Positions 8,450 to 17,640 of a DNA stretch of 64,000 bases are shown piece by piece. The position numbers were made by a program, and so were the translations under genes. Numbering within the stretch: position 1 is the first letter of the stretch; each line of letters begins with the position of its first letter. The notes beneath the pieces are model-generated. The model worked only from the letters and a program-made list of their open reading frames with translations. It searched no databases and was not told where the DNA came from. Source of the stretch: Tropicibacter alexandrii (GTDB lineage: Bacteria; Pseudomonadota; Alphaproteobacteria; Rhodobacterales; Rhodobacteraceae); assembly GCF_003667315.2 (NCBI RefSeq), contig NZ_RCTZ02000007.1:181525-245524 (forward strand). Direction: 5' to 3'.

Positions 8450-9741
8450 GCGACGCCCGCCGAGTCATCACGGCCTTGCGCCGGGGCGAGGAGCCGAGCG
8501 CGAAAGACCTCGCCTGGTTCGCCCACGGCCTCGCCGACGGGCAGGTCAGCGCGGCGCAGGCCGGGGCCTTTGCCATGGGCGTCTGTTTGCGCGGTTTGTC
8601 GGAATCGGGGCGCGTGGCGCTGACGCTGGCCATGCGTGATTCGGGTCGGGTGCTGGACTGGGATCTGGACGCGCCGGTGATCGACAAGCACTCCACCGGC
8701 GGGGTGGGGGATTGCGTGTCGCTGGTGCTGGCCCCCGCTTTGGCCGCCTGCGGCGTGCATGTGCCGATGATCTCGGGCCGGGGCCTTGGCCATACCGGCG
8801 GCACGCTGGACAAGCTGGAATCGATCCCGGGCTACGACATTTCCCCGGACGAGGCGCGGTTTCGCCGCATCGTCCGCGACACCGGCTGCGCCATCGTCGG
8901 CGCCAGCGGCGACATCGCCCCCGCCGACAAGCGCCTGTACGCGATCCGCGACGTGACCGCGACGGTGGAAAGCCTCGACCTGATCACCGCCTCGATCCTG
9001 TCGAAAAAGCTGGCGGCGGGGCTGCAATCGCTGGTGTTGGACGTCAAGGTGGGGTCGGGCGCCTTCATGAAGTCGGTCGACGAGGCCCGCGCGCTGGCGC
9101 AGGCGCTGGTCGGCACGGCCAACGCGGCGGGCTGCCCAACGACGGCGCTGATCACCGACATGTCGCAGCCGCTGTGCCCCGCGCTTGGCAACGCGTTGGA
9201 GGTCGACGCAGTGATGCAGGTCCTGACCGGCGCGGCCCAAGGCCCGCTCTTTGACCTGACCCTCGCCTTGGGGGCCGAACTGCTCGCCACGGCGCAGGTC
9301 GAAAACGGCGCGGCCAAGCTGCGCGAGGCGCTCGCGAGCGGCGGTGCCGCCGAGCGGTTCGGGCGCATGGTCTACGACCTTGGCGGCCCTTTGCATTTCG
9401 TCGAGGACTGGCGCCGCTTCCTGCCCGAGGCCACGGTGATCCGCGAGGTCCCCGCGCCAGAGGCGGGCATCGTCACCGCGATTGACGGCGAGGCGCTTGG
9501 CATGGCGGTGGTCGATCTGGGCGGCGGACGGCGGGTCGAGACGGATGCGGTCGACCCGGCGGTCGGCCTGACCGAGGTGGTGCGTCTGGGCACCCGCGTT
9601 GGCAAGGGACAGGCGTTGGCCCGCGTCCATGCGGCGCGCGAAGGCGCGGCAGAGCAGGCGGTGCGGGCGGTGCAGCAGGCGATACGGCTTGGCGACACCG
9701 CACCGGCGGACCTGCCGCTTGTGATCGAAAGGGTCTCGTGA
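8446..9741 (+). CDS. deoA: Thymidine phosphorylase
   Basis: Reversible phosphorolysis of thymidine (or deoxyuridine) to base and deoxyribose 1-phosphate. The 431-residue protein carries the phosphate-binding signature KHSTGGVGD at 81-89 and the family pattern SGRGLGHTGGTLDKLE near 113-128; the first residues form the helical dimerisation domain and the last 90 or so the C-terminal alpha/beta domain. Its ATG overlaps the cdd stop by 4 bases, so the two are probably translationally coupled. Product deoxyribose 1-phosphate passes to DeoB, the next gene. Confidence 0.95.
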   Translation: MSDARRVITALRRGEEPSAKDLAWFAHGLADGQVSAAQAGAFAMGVCLRGLSESGRVALTLAMRDSGRVLDWDLDAPVIDKHSTGGVGDCVSLVLAPALAACGVHVPMISGRGLGHTGGTLDKLESIPGYDISPDEARFRRIVRDTGCAIVGASGDIAPADKRLYAIRDVTATVESLDLITASILSKKLAAGLQSLVLDVKVGSGAFMKSVDEARALAQALVGTANAAGCPTTALITDMSQPLCPALGNALEVDAVMQVLTGAAQGPLFDLTLALGAELLATAQVENGAAKLREALASGGAAERFGRMVYDLGGPLHFVEDWRRFLPEATVIREVPAPEAGIVTAIDGEALGMAVVDLGGGRRVETDAVDPAVGLTEVVRLGTRVGKGQALARVHAAREGAAEQAVRAVQQAIRLGDTAPADLPLVIERVS

Positions 9742-10949
9742 TGCGTGCGTTTCTGGTGGTGATGGATTCGGTCGGGATCGGCGGCGCGCCGGATGCCGAC
9801 CAGTATTTCAACGACGGGCGCCCCGACACCGGCGCCAACACGCTGGGCCATATCGTCGATGCCTGCGCGCGCGGCGAGGCGGATGACGGGCGCACCGGCC
9901 CCCTGCACCTGCCGCACATGGCCGATATGGGCCTGTTCCACGCGCTGCATCTGGCGACCGGAGAGCGCCGGTCAGGTCTGGGCCCCGACCAGCCCATGGG
10001 CAAATGGGCCGCCGCCACGGAAACCTCCAAGGGCAAGGACACCCCCTCGGGCCATTGGGAACTGGCCGGTCTGCCCGTGCCATGGGACTGGCATTACTTC
10101 CCCAAAGCCATCCCCACCTTCCCCCCCGAGATCACCGCGCAGGTCTGCGAACTGGCGGGCACGGACGGCATCCTTGGCAATTGCCATTCCTCCGGCACGC
10201 TGATCGTCGACACCTTGGGCGCCGAGCACATCGAGACCGGCTTCCCGATCTGCTACACCTCCGTCGACAGCGTCTTCCAGATCGCCGCGCATGAAGAGCA
10301 TTTCGGCCTACAGCGCCTGTATGATTTGTGCGAGGCACTCGCGCCGACCTTGCACGCCATGAAGGTCGGTCGCGTCATCGCGCGCCCCTTTGTCGGTGAG
10401 CCGGGCAATTTCAAGCGCACCGCCAACCGCCACGACTACGCCATCGCGCCGCCAAGCCCCGTGCTGACCAACTGGGTCCATGACGCGGGCCGCCGCGTCC
10501 ATGCGGTGGGCAAGATCGGCGACATCTTCAGCATGTCCGGGATCGACGACGTCACCCGAGGCGGGGACGAGGACTTAATGGCCGACCTGCACCGCCTGAT
10601 CGACACCGCCGAAGAGGGCAGCCTGACCTTCGCCAATTTCGTCGAATTCGACAGCGCCTATGGCCACCGCCGCGATGTGGCGGGCTATGCGCGCCATCTC
10701 GAATGGTTCGACGCCGAGATCGGCAAGGCGCTGGCCCGCCTGCGCGACGGCGACCTGCTGATCATCACCGCCGATCATGGCAACGATCCCACATGGTTCG
10801 GCACCGACCACACGCGCGAACGCGTCCCCGTGATTGTCGCGGGTGCGGGCGCGGGCGAGATCGGGCAGATCGGCTTTGCCGACGTGGCCGCCAGCATCGC
10901 GCATCATCTCAACATACCGGCGCAAGGGCCGGGGAGGTCCTTCTTATGA
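9741..10949 (+). CDS. deoB: Phosphopentomutase
   Basis: Isomerises (deoxy)ribose 1-phosphate to the 5-phosphate, moving nucleoside sugar into central metabolism. The 402-residue protein belongs to the alkaline-phosphatase-like metalloenzyme superfamily. The N-terminal metal site MDSVGIGG with D9, the phosphoacceptor region DTGANTLGH, KGKDTPSGHWE in the cap, and the C-terminal metal motif ITADHGNDPTWFGTDHTRE are all present. The ATG at 9741 shares its A with the deoA stop; a GTG one codon earlier (9738) is the alternative. The stop overlaps the add start. No deoC aldolase is seen beside it. Confidence 0.95.
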   Translation: MRAFLVVMDSVGIGGAPDADQYFNDGRPDTGANTLGHIVDACARGEADDGRTGPLHLPHMADMGLFHALHLATGERRSGLGPDQPMGKWAAATETSKGKDTPSGHWELAGLPVPWDWHYFPKAIPTFPPEITAQVCELAGTDGILGNCHSSGTLIVDTLGAEHIETGFPICYTSVDSVFQIAAHEEHFGLQRLYDLCEALAPTLHAMKVGRVIARPFVGEPGNFKRTANRHDYAIAPPSPVLTNWVHDAGRRVHAVGKIGDIFSMSGIDDVTRGGDEDLMADLHRLIDTAEEGSLTFANFVEFDSAYGHRRDVAGYARHLEWFDAEIGKALARLRDGDLLIITADHGNDPTWFGTDHTRERVPVIVAGAGAGEIGQIGFADVAASIAHHLNIPAQGPGRSFL

Positions 10950-11995
10950 GCTACCCGATGGGCGAGGCGCAGCGCCAACGCATCGCCGATATGAACGAGG
11001 AACGGCTGGACGCGATCATGCGCCTGCCTAAGCTGGAACTGCACCTGCATTTCGAGGGCGCAGCGCCCCCGGCCTTCATCCGCGGTCTGGCCAAGGAGAA
11101 AAAGATCGACCTGTCCAAGATCTTCCGCCCCGACGGGTCTTATGACTACCGCGATTTCTGGCACTTCCTTGAGGTTTACGAAGCCGCCACGTCCGTTCTG
11201 AAAACGCCCGAGGATTTTGCCCGGCTCTGCACCGCGATCCTCGAGGAAAGCGCCGCCAATGACGTGGTCTATTGCGAGACCTTCCTCAGCCCCGATTTCT
11301 GCGGCGGCGGCGATGTGCACGCGTGGAAGGAATACCTGCACGCGATCCGCGAAGCGGCGGATGCGGCCGAGCGTGCCCATGGCATCACCCTGCGCGGCAT
11401 CGTCACGCCGATCCGCCATTTCGGCCCCGACAAGGCCAAGCGCGCGGCGCGATGTGCCGCCGAGACGGCAGGGGACTGGATCGTCGGCCTTGGCATGGGC
11501 GGCGATGAAAAGATGGGCAAGCAGCGCGACTTTGCATGGTCCTTCGACTGCGCGCGCGAGGCGGGCCTGCGCCTGACCAGCCACGCGGGCGAATGGCAAG
11601 GCCCGAAGGAAGTGCGCGAGGCGGTCGAGGATCTGGGCGTCGAACGCATCGGCCACGGTGTCCGCGCCATCGAGGACCTCGCCCTTGTCGACCTGCTGGC
11701 CGAGCGCGAGATCACGCTGGAGGTCTGCCCGGGCTCGAATGTCTTCCTCGGGGTCTTCCCGTCCTTGTCCGAGCATCCCATCGACGAACTCCGCAAGCGC
11801 GGCGTCAAGGTCACGGTATCGACCGACGACCCGCCCTTCTTCCACACCACCATGCGGCGCGAATACGTAAACCTTGCGAAAACCTTCGGCTGGGATCAGG
11901 ACATCTTTGCCGCGGTCCACCGCGACACGCTGAACGCCGCCTTTTGTGACGCCGCAACCCGCGACGCCCTCGCCAAGAAACTGGAGCTGACATGA
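10946..11995 (+). CDS. add: Adenosine deaminase
   Basis: Hydrolytic deamination of adenosine and deoxyadenosine to inosine forms. The 349-residue protein shows all the metal and catalytic motifs of the TIM-barrel family: HLHFEGA with H33 and H35, SHAGE (zinc His and catalytic Glu) in the central part, ERIGHGVRA, and STDDPPFF with the zinc Asp. Family relatives include adenine deaminase, but SHAGE with GHGVRA and the operon setting favour adenosine deaminase. The start overlaps deoB and its stop overlaps upp, both by ATGA. Confidence 0.9.
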   Translation: MSYPMGEAQRQRIADMNEERLDAIMRLPKLELHLHFEGAAPPAFIRGLAKEKKIDLSKIFRPDGSYDYRDFWHFLEVYEAATSVLKTPEDFARLCTAILEESAANDVVYCETFLSPDFCGGGDVHAWKEYLHAIREAADAAERAHGITLRGIVTPIRHFGPDKAKRAARCAAETAGDWIVGLGMGGDEKMGKQRDFAWSFDCAREAGLRLTSHAGEWQGPKEVREAVEDLGVERIGHGVRAIEDLALVDLLAEREITLEVCPGSNVFLGVFPSLSEHPIDELRKRGVKVTVSTDDPPFFHTTMRREYVNLAKTFGWDQDIFAAVHRDTLNAAFCDAATRDALAKKLELT

Positions 11996-12624
11996 CCGAG
12001 CACCTCACCATCGTCGACCACCCGCTGGTCCAGCACAAGCTGACCCTGATGCGCGAGGTCGAGACCTCGACCAATTCCTTCCGCCGCCTGCTGCGCGAGA
12101 TCTCGCTGCTGCTGGCCTACGAGGTCACACGCGAGATGGGCATGACCACGAAGCGCATCACCACACCGCTCTGCGAGATGGACGCGCCGGTGATCGAGGG
12201 CAAGAAGCTGGCGCTGGTGTCGATCCTGCGCGCGGGCAATGGGTTGATGGATGGTATCCTCGAACTGATCCCGGCTGCGCGGGTGGGCTTTGTCGGGCTC
12301 TACCGCGACGAGGAAACGCTCAAGCCCGTGCAGTATTACAACAAGCTGCCCGACAATCTGGGGGATCGTCTGACCATCGTCGTCGACCCGATGCTGGCCA
12401 CCGGCAATTCCTCGGCCGCGGCCATCGATCTGGTCAAGGAGGCGGGCGCGACCAATATCCGCTTCCTCTGCCTGCTGGCCGCCCCCGAAGGCGTCGCGCG
12501 GATGAAAGAGGCGCACCCGGACGTGCCGGTGATCACCGCCGCGCTGGACGAGAAGCTGAACGAAAAAGGCTATATTGTGCCGGGTCTCGGCGATGCGGGC
12601 GACCGGATGTTCGGCACCAAATAG
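11992..12624 (+). CDS. upp: Uracil phosphoribosyltransferase
   Basis: Makes UMP from uracil and PRPP, the last salvage step of this operon: uracil released by Cdd and DeoA action is captured here. The 210-residue length is normal. The PRPP-binding loop [18 protein letters not shown] lies near residues 126-143, and the C-terminal [16 protein letters not shown] is the uracil-binding end typical of Upp. It is the last gene of cdd-deoA-deoB-add-upp; no terminator hairpin is obvious after it. Confidence 0.96.
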   Translation: MTEHLTIVDHPLVQHKLTLMREVETSTNSFRRLLREISLLLAYEVTREMGMTTKRITTPLCEMDAPVIEGKKLALVSILRAGNGLMDGILELIPAARVGFVGLYRDEETLKPVQYYNKLPDNLGDRLTIVVDPMLATGNSSAAAIDLVKEAGATNIRFLCLLAAPEGVARMKEAHPDVPVITAALDEKLNEKGYIVPGLGDAGDRMFGTK

Positions 12625-12726
12625 GGGCCGAGACCTGTCGAATTGTGGCTAAATTAAGGAAATTTGACGGCTTTACAGCGCCTTGTGACTCGTGCCATGC
12701 TCCCACATGCATCTGTGGGGGCAGAC

Positions 12727-13728
12727 ATGAACTTGAAAACACTAGGCTTATTGTCTCTTTTGGTTTCCGGATTCGGGATTGTTTCTCAACCGGCAACAGC
12801 GCAGGCCGGAAACGAAGTGATTCCGGTGAATTTCCCGCCATCGTCCTTCAGTGGGCGACAATTCGTGGACAATAAGGGCTGCGTCTTTGTCCGCGCGGGA
12901 TTCGACGGCAACGTGACTTGGGTGCCCCGGGTGACTCGGTCGCGGCAACAGATCTGCGGTCAGAAGCCGACCTTCGGCACCGTCCGCGAGGCTGCGGCCC
13001 CGGCGGCGGCACCCCAGATCGCGCCCCGTGTCGAGATGCCGGTCGTGGCGCCGACACCGGCCCCGCAGCCGGTGCGCACCGCGCGTGTTGCCCCGCAGCC
13101 GGCCCCCAAACCCGTGCAGCGGGTGGTTCGTGCCGCCCCCGCCTCGAAGCCGGTCGAGGCTGAGCCGCCCCGCGTGCTGCGCCGTGTGCCGGTCGCACCG
13201 CAGGCGCAGGTCCGCGCGACCAAGCCGCTGGCTGTCCCGACCTACGGTGCCTGCGCCAATGGTGTGCGCACCCGCACCTTCCAAGGCAAGACGCTGCAGG
13301 TGCGCTGTGGTCCGCAGACATCCCCGCATGTCACCATCGTCCGCCGGGGCGAGGCGCCCACCGCGGGCAAGAACGTCTATTACAACAAGACGTGGAACGA
13401 CAGCAGTCTGGACCCCAAGACGCGCATCATCCCCCGGCACATCTACGAAGGCCGCGACACCTCGCCGCTTTACGTGCCCGCCGGCTACAAGCCCGCATGG
13501 GAGGATGACCGCCTGAACCCCTACCGTGCGCTCCAGACCGTCGAGGGCTATCGCATGAGCCAGCAGATCTGGACCCATAGCGTCCCGCGGGAATCGGTGC
13601 TGACCGCGCGCAAGCGGTTCATCCACGACCACGATCCGATCATCGCCTATCAGGCCGATCCGGCGACCTATTATATCAACGAACGCCGCTACATCACGCC
13701 GCCGTTGCACTACGTGCCGTGGCGCTGA
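12727..13728 (+). CDS. Secreted protein with proline/alanine-rich linker, unknown function
   Basis: A 333-residue exported protein I cannot name. A signal peptide covers about residues 1-27 (MNLKTLGLLSLL to ATAQA). Then comes a short cysteine-bounded segment GRQFVDNKGCVFVRAG ending in ICGQ, a low-complexity Pro/Ala/Val linker (about 90-185), a second segment with YGACANGVRTRTF and LQVRCG, and a C-terminal region rich in Tyr, Arg and Pro. The layout suggests an envelope protein with two small disulfide-bonded modules; the first loosely resembles the GC-containing module in the envelope genes at 43408 and 44018. The ATG at 12727 is chosen over upstream frames because it starts the signal peptide. 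Confidence 0.75.
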   Translation: MNLKTLGLLSLLVSGFGIVSQPATAQAGNEVIPVNFPPSSFSGRQFVDNKGCVFVRAGFDGNVTWVPRVTRSRQQICGQKPTFGTVREAAAPAAAPQIAPRVEMPVVAPTPAPQPVRTARVAPQPAPKPVQRVVRAAPASKPVEAEPPRVLRRVPVAPQAQVRATKPLAVPTYGACANGVRTRTFQGKTLQVRCGPQTSPHVTIVRRGEAPTAGKNVYYNKTWNDSSLDPKTRIIPRHIYEGRDTSPLYVPAGYKPAWEDDRLNPYRALQTVEGYRMSQQIWTHSVPRESVLTARKRFIHDHDPIIAYQADPATYYINERRYITPPLHYVPWR

Positions 13729-13772
13729 GGCGTTCCGTGAATTGACAATGACGAAGCGGCGGTTGGGGAAAC

Positions 13773-14792
13773 TCAGCCGCCGCAAATCGATTGAAGGCGC
13801 AGCCAGTCGGCATCGGACAGGACCTCGCGACTGGGCTGACCGGCGCGCGGGTCGCCGTCGATCAGGGCGCGGGTGTCCTCGCCCTCGGGGTCGCGGGCAT
13901 AGGCGTAAGGGGTGCTGCGGATCTCGGCGCGGGCGAAGGCGGCGAGCAGCGTGATGTCGTCGGGCCGGGTTTCCGGCTGGGCCATCAGGTGTTCGGCATA
14001 GGCATCCAGCGCCGGTTCCGGCAAGGTCCCGGTGGTCAGCAGGCGCAGGCTGGCGAGCAGCCCGGCATGGTCGATCACTTGCGCAAGCGGGTCGTTCTGC
14101 GATGCCAGCGTCGCTTCGGACAGGATATAGCCTGCGGCGACATCCGGGTCCTCGTGGTCTTCGATGACGGAGCGGTCCAGCAGGACGATGCCGCCGGGCA
14201 GGTGGGTGCTGGCCAGCGCGATGTTGGGCACGATGGCGATCCGGCCCCCCTCGGGCAAAACGCGGCGGGTCAGACGGTCGAGCGGGCGGGCGGCCTCTGG
14301 GGCAGAGCAGGGCGCCCCGGCGACGCGGGCGATGTCCGCCAGCAGCGCCTCGCCGATCTCCTGCCGCTTGACCGATGGCACGACGGTGACGGTGTAGTTT
14401 TCCAGCGCCTCGGGCAGCCAGAACACCGCCCCCGCGGCGATGGTCAACGCAACGGCGCTGCCAAGGATCAGCCGCAGCTTGCCGGGCCGAGGGCGCTTGC
14501 GGTCGATGGCGCGCAGCAGGCGGTCGATGCCGTCGATCATCGCGCCTTCGTCCTCGGGCAGTTCCAGCGTCTCGCCCGCATCGCCATCGGGGTGGTAGAT
14601 CGCGGGCAGGGTGCCGGGATTGGCGCGCTGGACCGCGCCCAGCGACCAATGCGCCAACGCGGTGCCGTTGGTGTTGGACATGGTCAGGGTGGCATCGCCG
14701 AGGGATACGATGACCTCGCGCCGCTGGTCCTGCGGCGTGGGCCGCCACAGGCCTGTCGCCTCCAGCCGGTCGAATTCCTTCAGGGCGGTCAT
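13773..14792 (-). CDS. Membrane-anchored protein, possible degenerate M48-like peptidase
   Basis: A 339-residue protein with a cytosolic N-terminal part (about 1-105), one membrane segment (about 107-126, LRLILGSAVALTIAAGAVFWL) and a C-terminal domain outside. In that domain, PNIALASTHLPGGIVLLDRSVI at about 189-210 (only partly quoted in other fields) resembles the strand before the active helix of M48 metallopeptidases, where N-x-F-A-x-P-G-G is usual. The helix that should carry HExxH reads GYILSEATLAS, so no zinc site can form. I therefore read it as a non-catalytic relative or a chance likeness. Convergent with the secreted protein before it. Confidence 0.7.
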   Translation of the reverse strand: MTALKEFDRLEATGLWRPTPQDQRREVIVSLGDATLTMSNTNGTALAHWSLGAVQRANPGTLPAIYHPDGDAGETLELPEDEGAMIDGIDRLLRAIDRKRPRPGKLRLILGSAVALTIAAGAVFWLPEALENYTVTVVPSVKRQEIGEALLADIARVAGAPCSAPEAARPLDRLTRRVLPEGGRIAIVPNIALASTHLPGGIVLLDRSVIEDHEDPDVAAGYILSEATLASQNDPLAQVIDHAGLLASLRLLTTGTLPEPALDAYAEHLMAQPETRPDDITLLAAFARAEIRSTPYAYARDPEGEDTRALIDGDPRAGQPSREVLSDADWLRLQSICGG

Positions 14793-14868
14793 TGGGGTGA
14801 TTTTGTCCCGGTCTCTGCTCTGCCGCGCAGGTTAGCATGCGGGCCGGAGGGCGTCCATCGGCAGGGTG

Positions 14869-15159
14869 TCAGCCGACGATCGAGACGTTGTAGGTGGTGA
14901 ACGCCCGGTCCCGCATCGGGATTACGGCGCGGTATTCGGGGCTGTCGAACAGGTCATGGACCGCTTCGATATCGGGATATTGCACGATCATGACATTCTC
15001 GGCGGGCTTGTCGCCCACCACGACATCATCGACCGGAAAATGCTGGGTGACCTTTGCCCCCGCCTTTTCCAAAAGCGGCGTGGTCGCGTCCAGATAGGCT
15101 TGGTATGCTTCGGGTTCCTCCGTGTTGACGGTGACGCAGGCGATCACGAATACGGGCAT
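14869..15159 (-). CDS. DUF1330 family protein
   Basis: A 96-residue protein of the DUF1330 group, which has the dimeric alpha/beta-barrel (ferredoxin-like) fold of small monooxygenases and their relatives. Visible family features are the opening MPVFVIACVTV, the central YLDATTPLLEKAGAKV, and VMIVQYPDIEAVHDLFDSPEY, in which the Phe/Tyr pattern is typical. Function is unknown in the family. The ATG has GGGAGGC upstream. It reads the same way as the M48-like gene after it, 76 bases apart. Confidence 0.85.
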   Translation of the reverse strand: MPVFVIACVTVNTEEPEAYQAYLDATTPLLEKAGAKVTQHFPVDDVVVGDKPAENVMIVQYPDIEAVHDLFDSPEYRAVIPMRDRAFTTYNVSIVG

Positions 15160-15290
15160 GTTGCCTCCCGTTTGGGTTGTGTTTCCCGAAGTTTATCAGG
15201 AGGTTGCCACCTCACACTGTCACAAGGGTGACCTAAGGGCAATCAGGCATTGCGCCGCGTGGGCGGGGATCGCCCCCGCCCGTCGTCCGC

Positions 15291-16916
15291 TCAGAGCGAT
15301 TTCGCCAATGTCCGCAATTCGAACTTCTGGATCTTGCCGGTGGAGGTCTTGGGCAATTCCTGAAAGACCACCTTCTTCGGGCATTTGAACCCGGCCAGTT
15401 TTTCGCGGGCAAAGGCGATCAGATCGGCCTCGGACACGTCATGCCCGTCCTTCAATTCGACAAAGGCGCAGGGCACCTCGCCCCACTTTTCGTCCGGTTT
15501 GGCGACGACGGCACAGAGCAGCACGGCGTCATGCGCCATCAAGGTGCCCTCGACCTCGACCGAGCTGATATTCTCGCCGCCGGAGATGATGATGTCCTTC
15601 GCCCGGTCGGCGATCTGCACGTAGGTATCGGGGTGTTGCACGGCGATGTCGCCGGAATGGAACCAGCCGCCGTCAAAGGCCTCTTCGGTGGCTTTCGGGT
15701 TCTTGTAGTATCCTTTCATCACGCCGTTGCCGCGAAACATGATCTCGCCCTTGGTCTCGCCGTCCATGGGGATCGGCTGGCCGTTGTCGTCGTGGACCTC
15801 GACCCCTTCCATGAAGGGCATGGCGACGCCCTGCCGGGCCTTGATCGCGGCGCGGTCGGCGCCTTGCAGCGGCTCCCATTGCGCTTGCCATGTGCATTCG
15901 GTCGCCGGTCCGTAGACCTCGGTCAGGCCGTAGACCTGCGTCACGTTGAAGCCCATCGGCTCGATCTTGGCCAGCGTCGCGGGGGCAGGGGGAGCACCGG
16001 CGGTAAAGACCTCGACGATGTGGTCGAAGTCGCGTTTCTGATCCGCAGGGGCGTTGACCAGCATATTCAGCACGATGGGCGCGCCGCCGAAATGGGTGAC
16101 GCCCTCATCGGCGATGGCGTCGAAGATCGCGGGCGCGGTGATGTCGCGGCAGCAGACCACGGTGCCGCCGAGCACCGGCATCATCCATGTGTGGCACCAG
16201 CCATTGCAGTGGAACAGCGGCACGATGGTCAGGTATTTCGGATGCAGCACCATCCGCCAGCTGACGACCTGCCCCATGGCGTTCAGATACGCCCCGCGAT
16301 GGTGATAGACCACGCCCTTGGGCCGCCCCGTGGTGCCCGAAGTATAATTGAGCGCGATGCTTTCCCATTCATCCTGCGGCATGATCCATGCGAAGGACGG
16401 ATCGCCCCCGGCCAGCACATCCTCGTATTGCGGATAGTCGGAATGTTTGTGCACACCGGCATGGTCGTCGGGGACCTCGATCACCTGCGGTGGCGTGCCC
16501 TCCATCCGGTCCAGCGCCTCGGCCAACATTGGCAGAAACTGCGGATCACACAGGACGACACGCGCCTCGCCATGGTCGAGGATATAGGCGACGGTGTCTG
16601 GATCGAGGCGGGTGTTGATGGCGTTCAGGACAGCACCACAGGCGGGCACGGCGAAATGCGCCTCGGCCTGCGCGGGGATGTTGGGCAGGATCGTCGCAAC
16701 GACGTCGCCCGCTTCCACCCCCATCGCGGCCAGCGCCGAGGCCAGACGCGTGACGCGCTCATGGTACTGGGCGTAGGTCTTGCGATGCGGGCCATAGACC
16801 ACCGCCGGGTGGTCCGGCCAGATCGAGGCGGCCCGGTTCAGAAAGCTCAGCGGCGTCAGGGCCACGTGATTGGCGGCGCATTTGTCCAGCCCGGTTTCGT
16901 CCTTCATCCAGCCCAT
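15291..16916 (-). CDS. Acyl-CoA synthetase (AMP-forming), medium-chain/aromatic acid type
   Basis: A 541-residue member of the ANL superfamily that activates a carboxylic acid through an acyl-AMP to its CoA ester. The P-loop is LNYTSGTTGRPKGVVY, the hinge region GWFHSGDIAV and DRAKDIIISGGENIS, and the adenylation lysine K528 in PKTSTGKIQKF. The opening LDKCAANHVALTPLSFLNRAA is that of the large group annotated as acyl-CoA synthetase or acyl-activating enzyme; the substrate cannot be read from sequence. Some Rhodobacterales relatives act on methylmercaptopropionate (DmdB), but the N-terminus here differs from DmdB. The ATG at 16916 is chosen for GGGAGG upstream; the open frame reaches 17252. 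Confidence 0.88.
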   Translation of the reverse strand: MGWMKDETGLDKCAANHVALTPLSFLNRAASIWPDHPAVVYGPHRKTYAQYHERVTRLASALAAMGVEAGDVVATILPNIPAQAEAHFAVPACGAVLNAINTRLDPDTVAYILDHGEARVVLCDPQFLPMLAEALDRMEGTPPQVIEVPDDHAGVHKHSDYPQYEDVLAGGDPSFAWIMPQDEWESIALNYTSGTTGRPKGVVYHHRGAYLNAMGQVVSWRMVLHPKYLTIVPLFHCNGWCHTWMMPVLGGTVVCCRDITAPAIFDAIADEGVTHFGGAPIVLNMLVNAPADQKRDFDHIVEVFTAGAPPAPATLAKIEPMGFNVTQVYGLTEVYGPATECTWQAQWEPLQGADRAAIKARQGVAMPFMEGVEVHDDNGQPIPMDGETKGEIMFRGNGVMKGYYKNPKATEEAFDGGWFHSGDIAVQHPDTYVQIADRAKDIIISGGENISSVEVEGTLMAHDAVLLCAVVAKPDEKWGEVPCAFVELKDGHDVSEADLIAFAREKLAGFKCPKKVVFQELPKTSTGKIQKFELRTLAKSL

Positions 16917-16998
16917 CTCGGCCTCCCTCTTGGTCGCGCACGGACTATGGCCAAGGATTCGACTGGTGAAAAGGCAGGTTAGCGGTAAACATGGCGCC

Positions 16999-17628
16999 AT
17001 GATCATCTCGCCCGGACGTCGTTTCATTTTCGTGCATATCCCCAAGACCGGGGGAACCTCGATGGCGCTGGCGCTGGAGGCGCGCGCGCACCGCGACGAC
17101 ATCCTGATCGGGGACACGCCCAAGGCGCGCAAGCGCCGCGCGCGGGTCGAAAAGATCGTGGCCCCGGGCCGCCTGTGGAAGCATTCGACGCTCGAGGACA
17201 TCAAGGGCGTGGTGCCGCTTGAGGGGATGTGCGTCTTTTGCCTCGTGCGCAACCCGTGGGACCGGATGGTCAGCTACTACCACTGGCTGCAGGGGCAGTC
17301 CTTCGATCACCCGGCGGTGGGCCTTGCGCAGCGGCTGGGCTTTGCGGATTTCATGCGCCACCCGTTCAACGTGAAGGTGCTGCGCGACTGGCCCTACGGG
17401 CGCTATGTCACGGTCGGGGGCAAGGAGCGCTGCGACCTGTTCATCAGGCTGGAACACCTGCGCGAGGACTGGGCGCCCTTGGTCGACCATCTCGGCTTCG
17501 AACCCGAGATCGGCCATGCGAACCGGTCCGAGCGCGGCGAATATCGCGGCTATTACGACGACGCGCTGGCGGAATGGGTCGAGGGGATCTTTCGCACCGA
17601 CATCGATCGCTTCGGCTATACGTTCTGA
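16999..17628 (+). CDS. Sulfotransferase family protein
   Basis: A 209-residue protein of the P-loop sulfotransferase superfamily, which moves sulfate from PAPS to a carbohydrate or other acceptor. The 5-prime-phosphosulfate-binding loop is FVHIPKTGGTS at 11-21, and VRNPWDRMVSYYHW further on matches the 3-prime-phosphate motif. The N-terminus has no signal peptide, as usual for soluble bacterial members. It is divergent from the acyl-CoA ligase; the ATG at 16999 gives the normal short lead before the P-loop. The acceptor is unknown. Confidence 0.85.
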   Translation: MIISPGRRFIFVHIPKTGGTSMALALEARAHRDDILIGDTPKARKRRARVEKIVAPGRLWKHSTLEDIKGVVPLEGMCVFCLVRNPWDRMVSYYHWLQGQSFDHPAVGLAQRLGFADFMRHPFNVKVLRDWPYGRYVTVGGKERCDLFIRLEHLREDWAPLVDHLGFEPEIGHANRSERGEYRGYYDDALAEWVEGIFRTDIDRFGYTF

Positions 17629-17640
17629 ACGCCGCGCGCC

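Noticed and set aside
12748..14838. A leftward open frame of 696 codons across two genes
   Set aside because: It runs through the 12727 gene on the opposite strand and the M48-like gene in the wrong frame; repeated Pro/Ala/Arg only.
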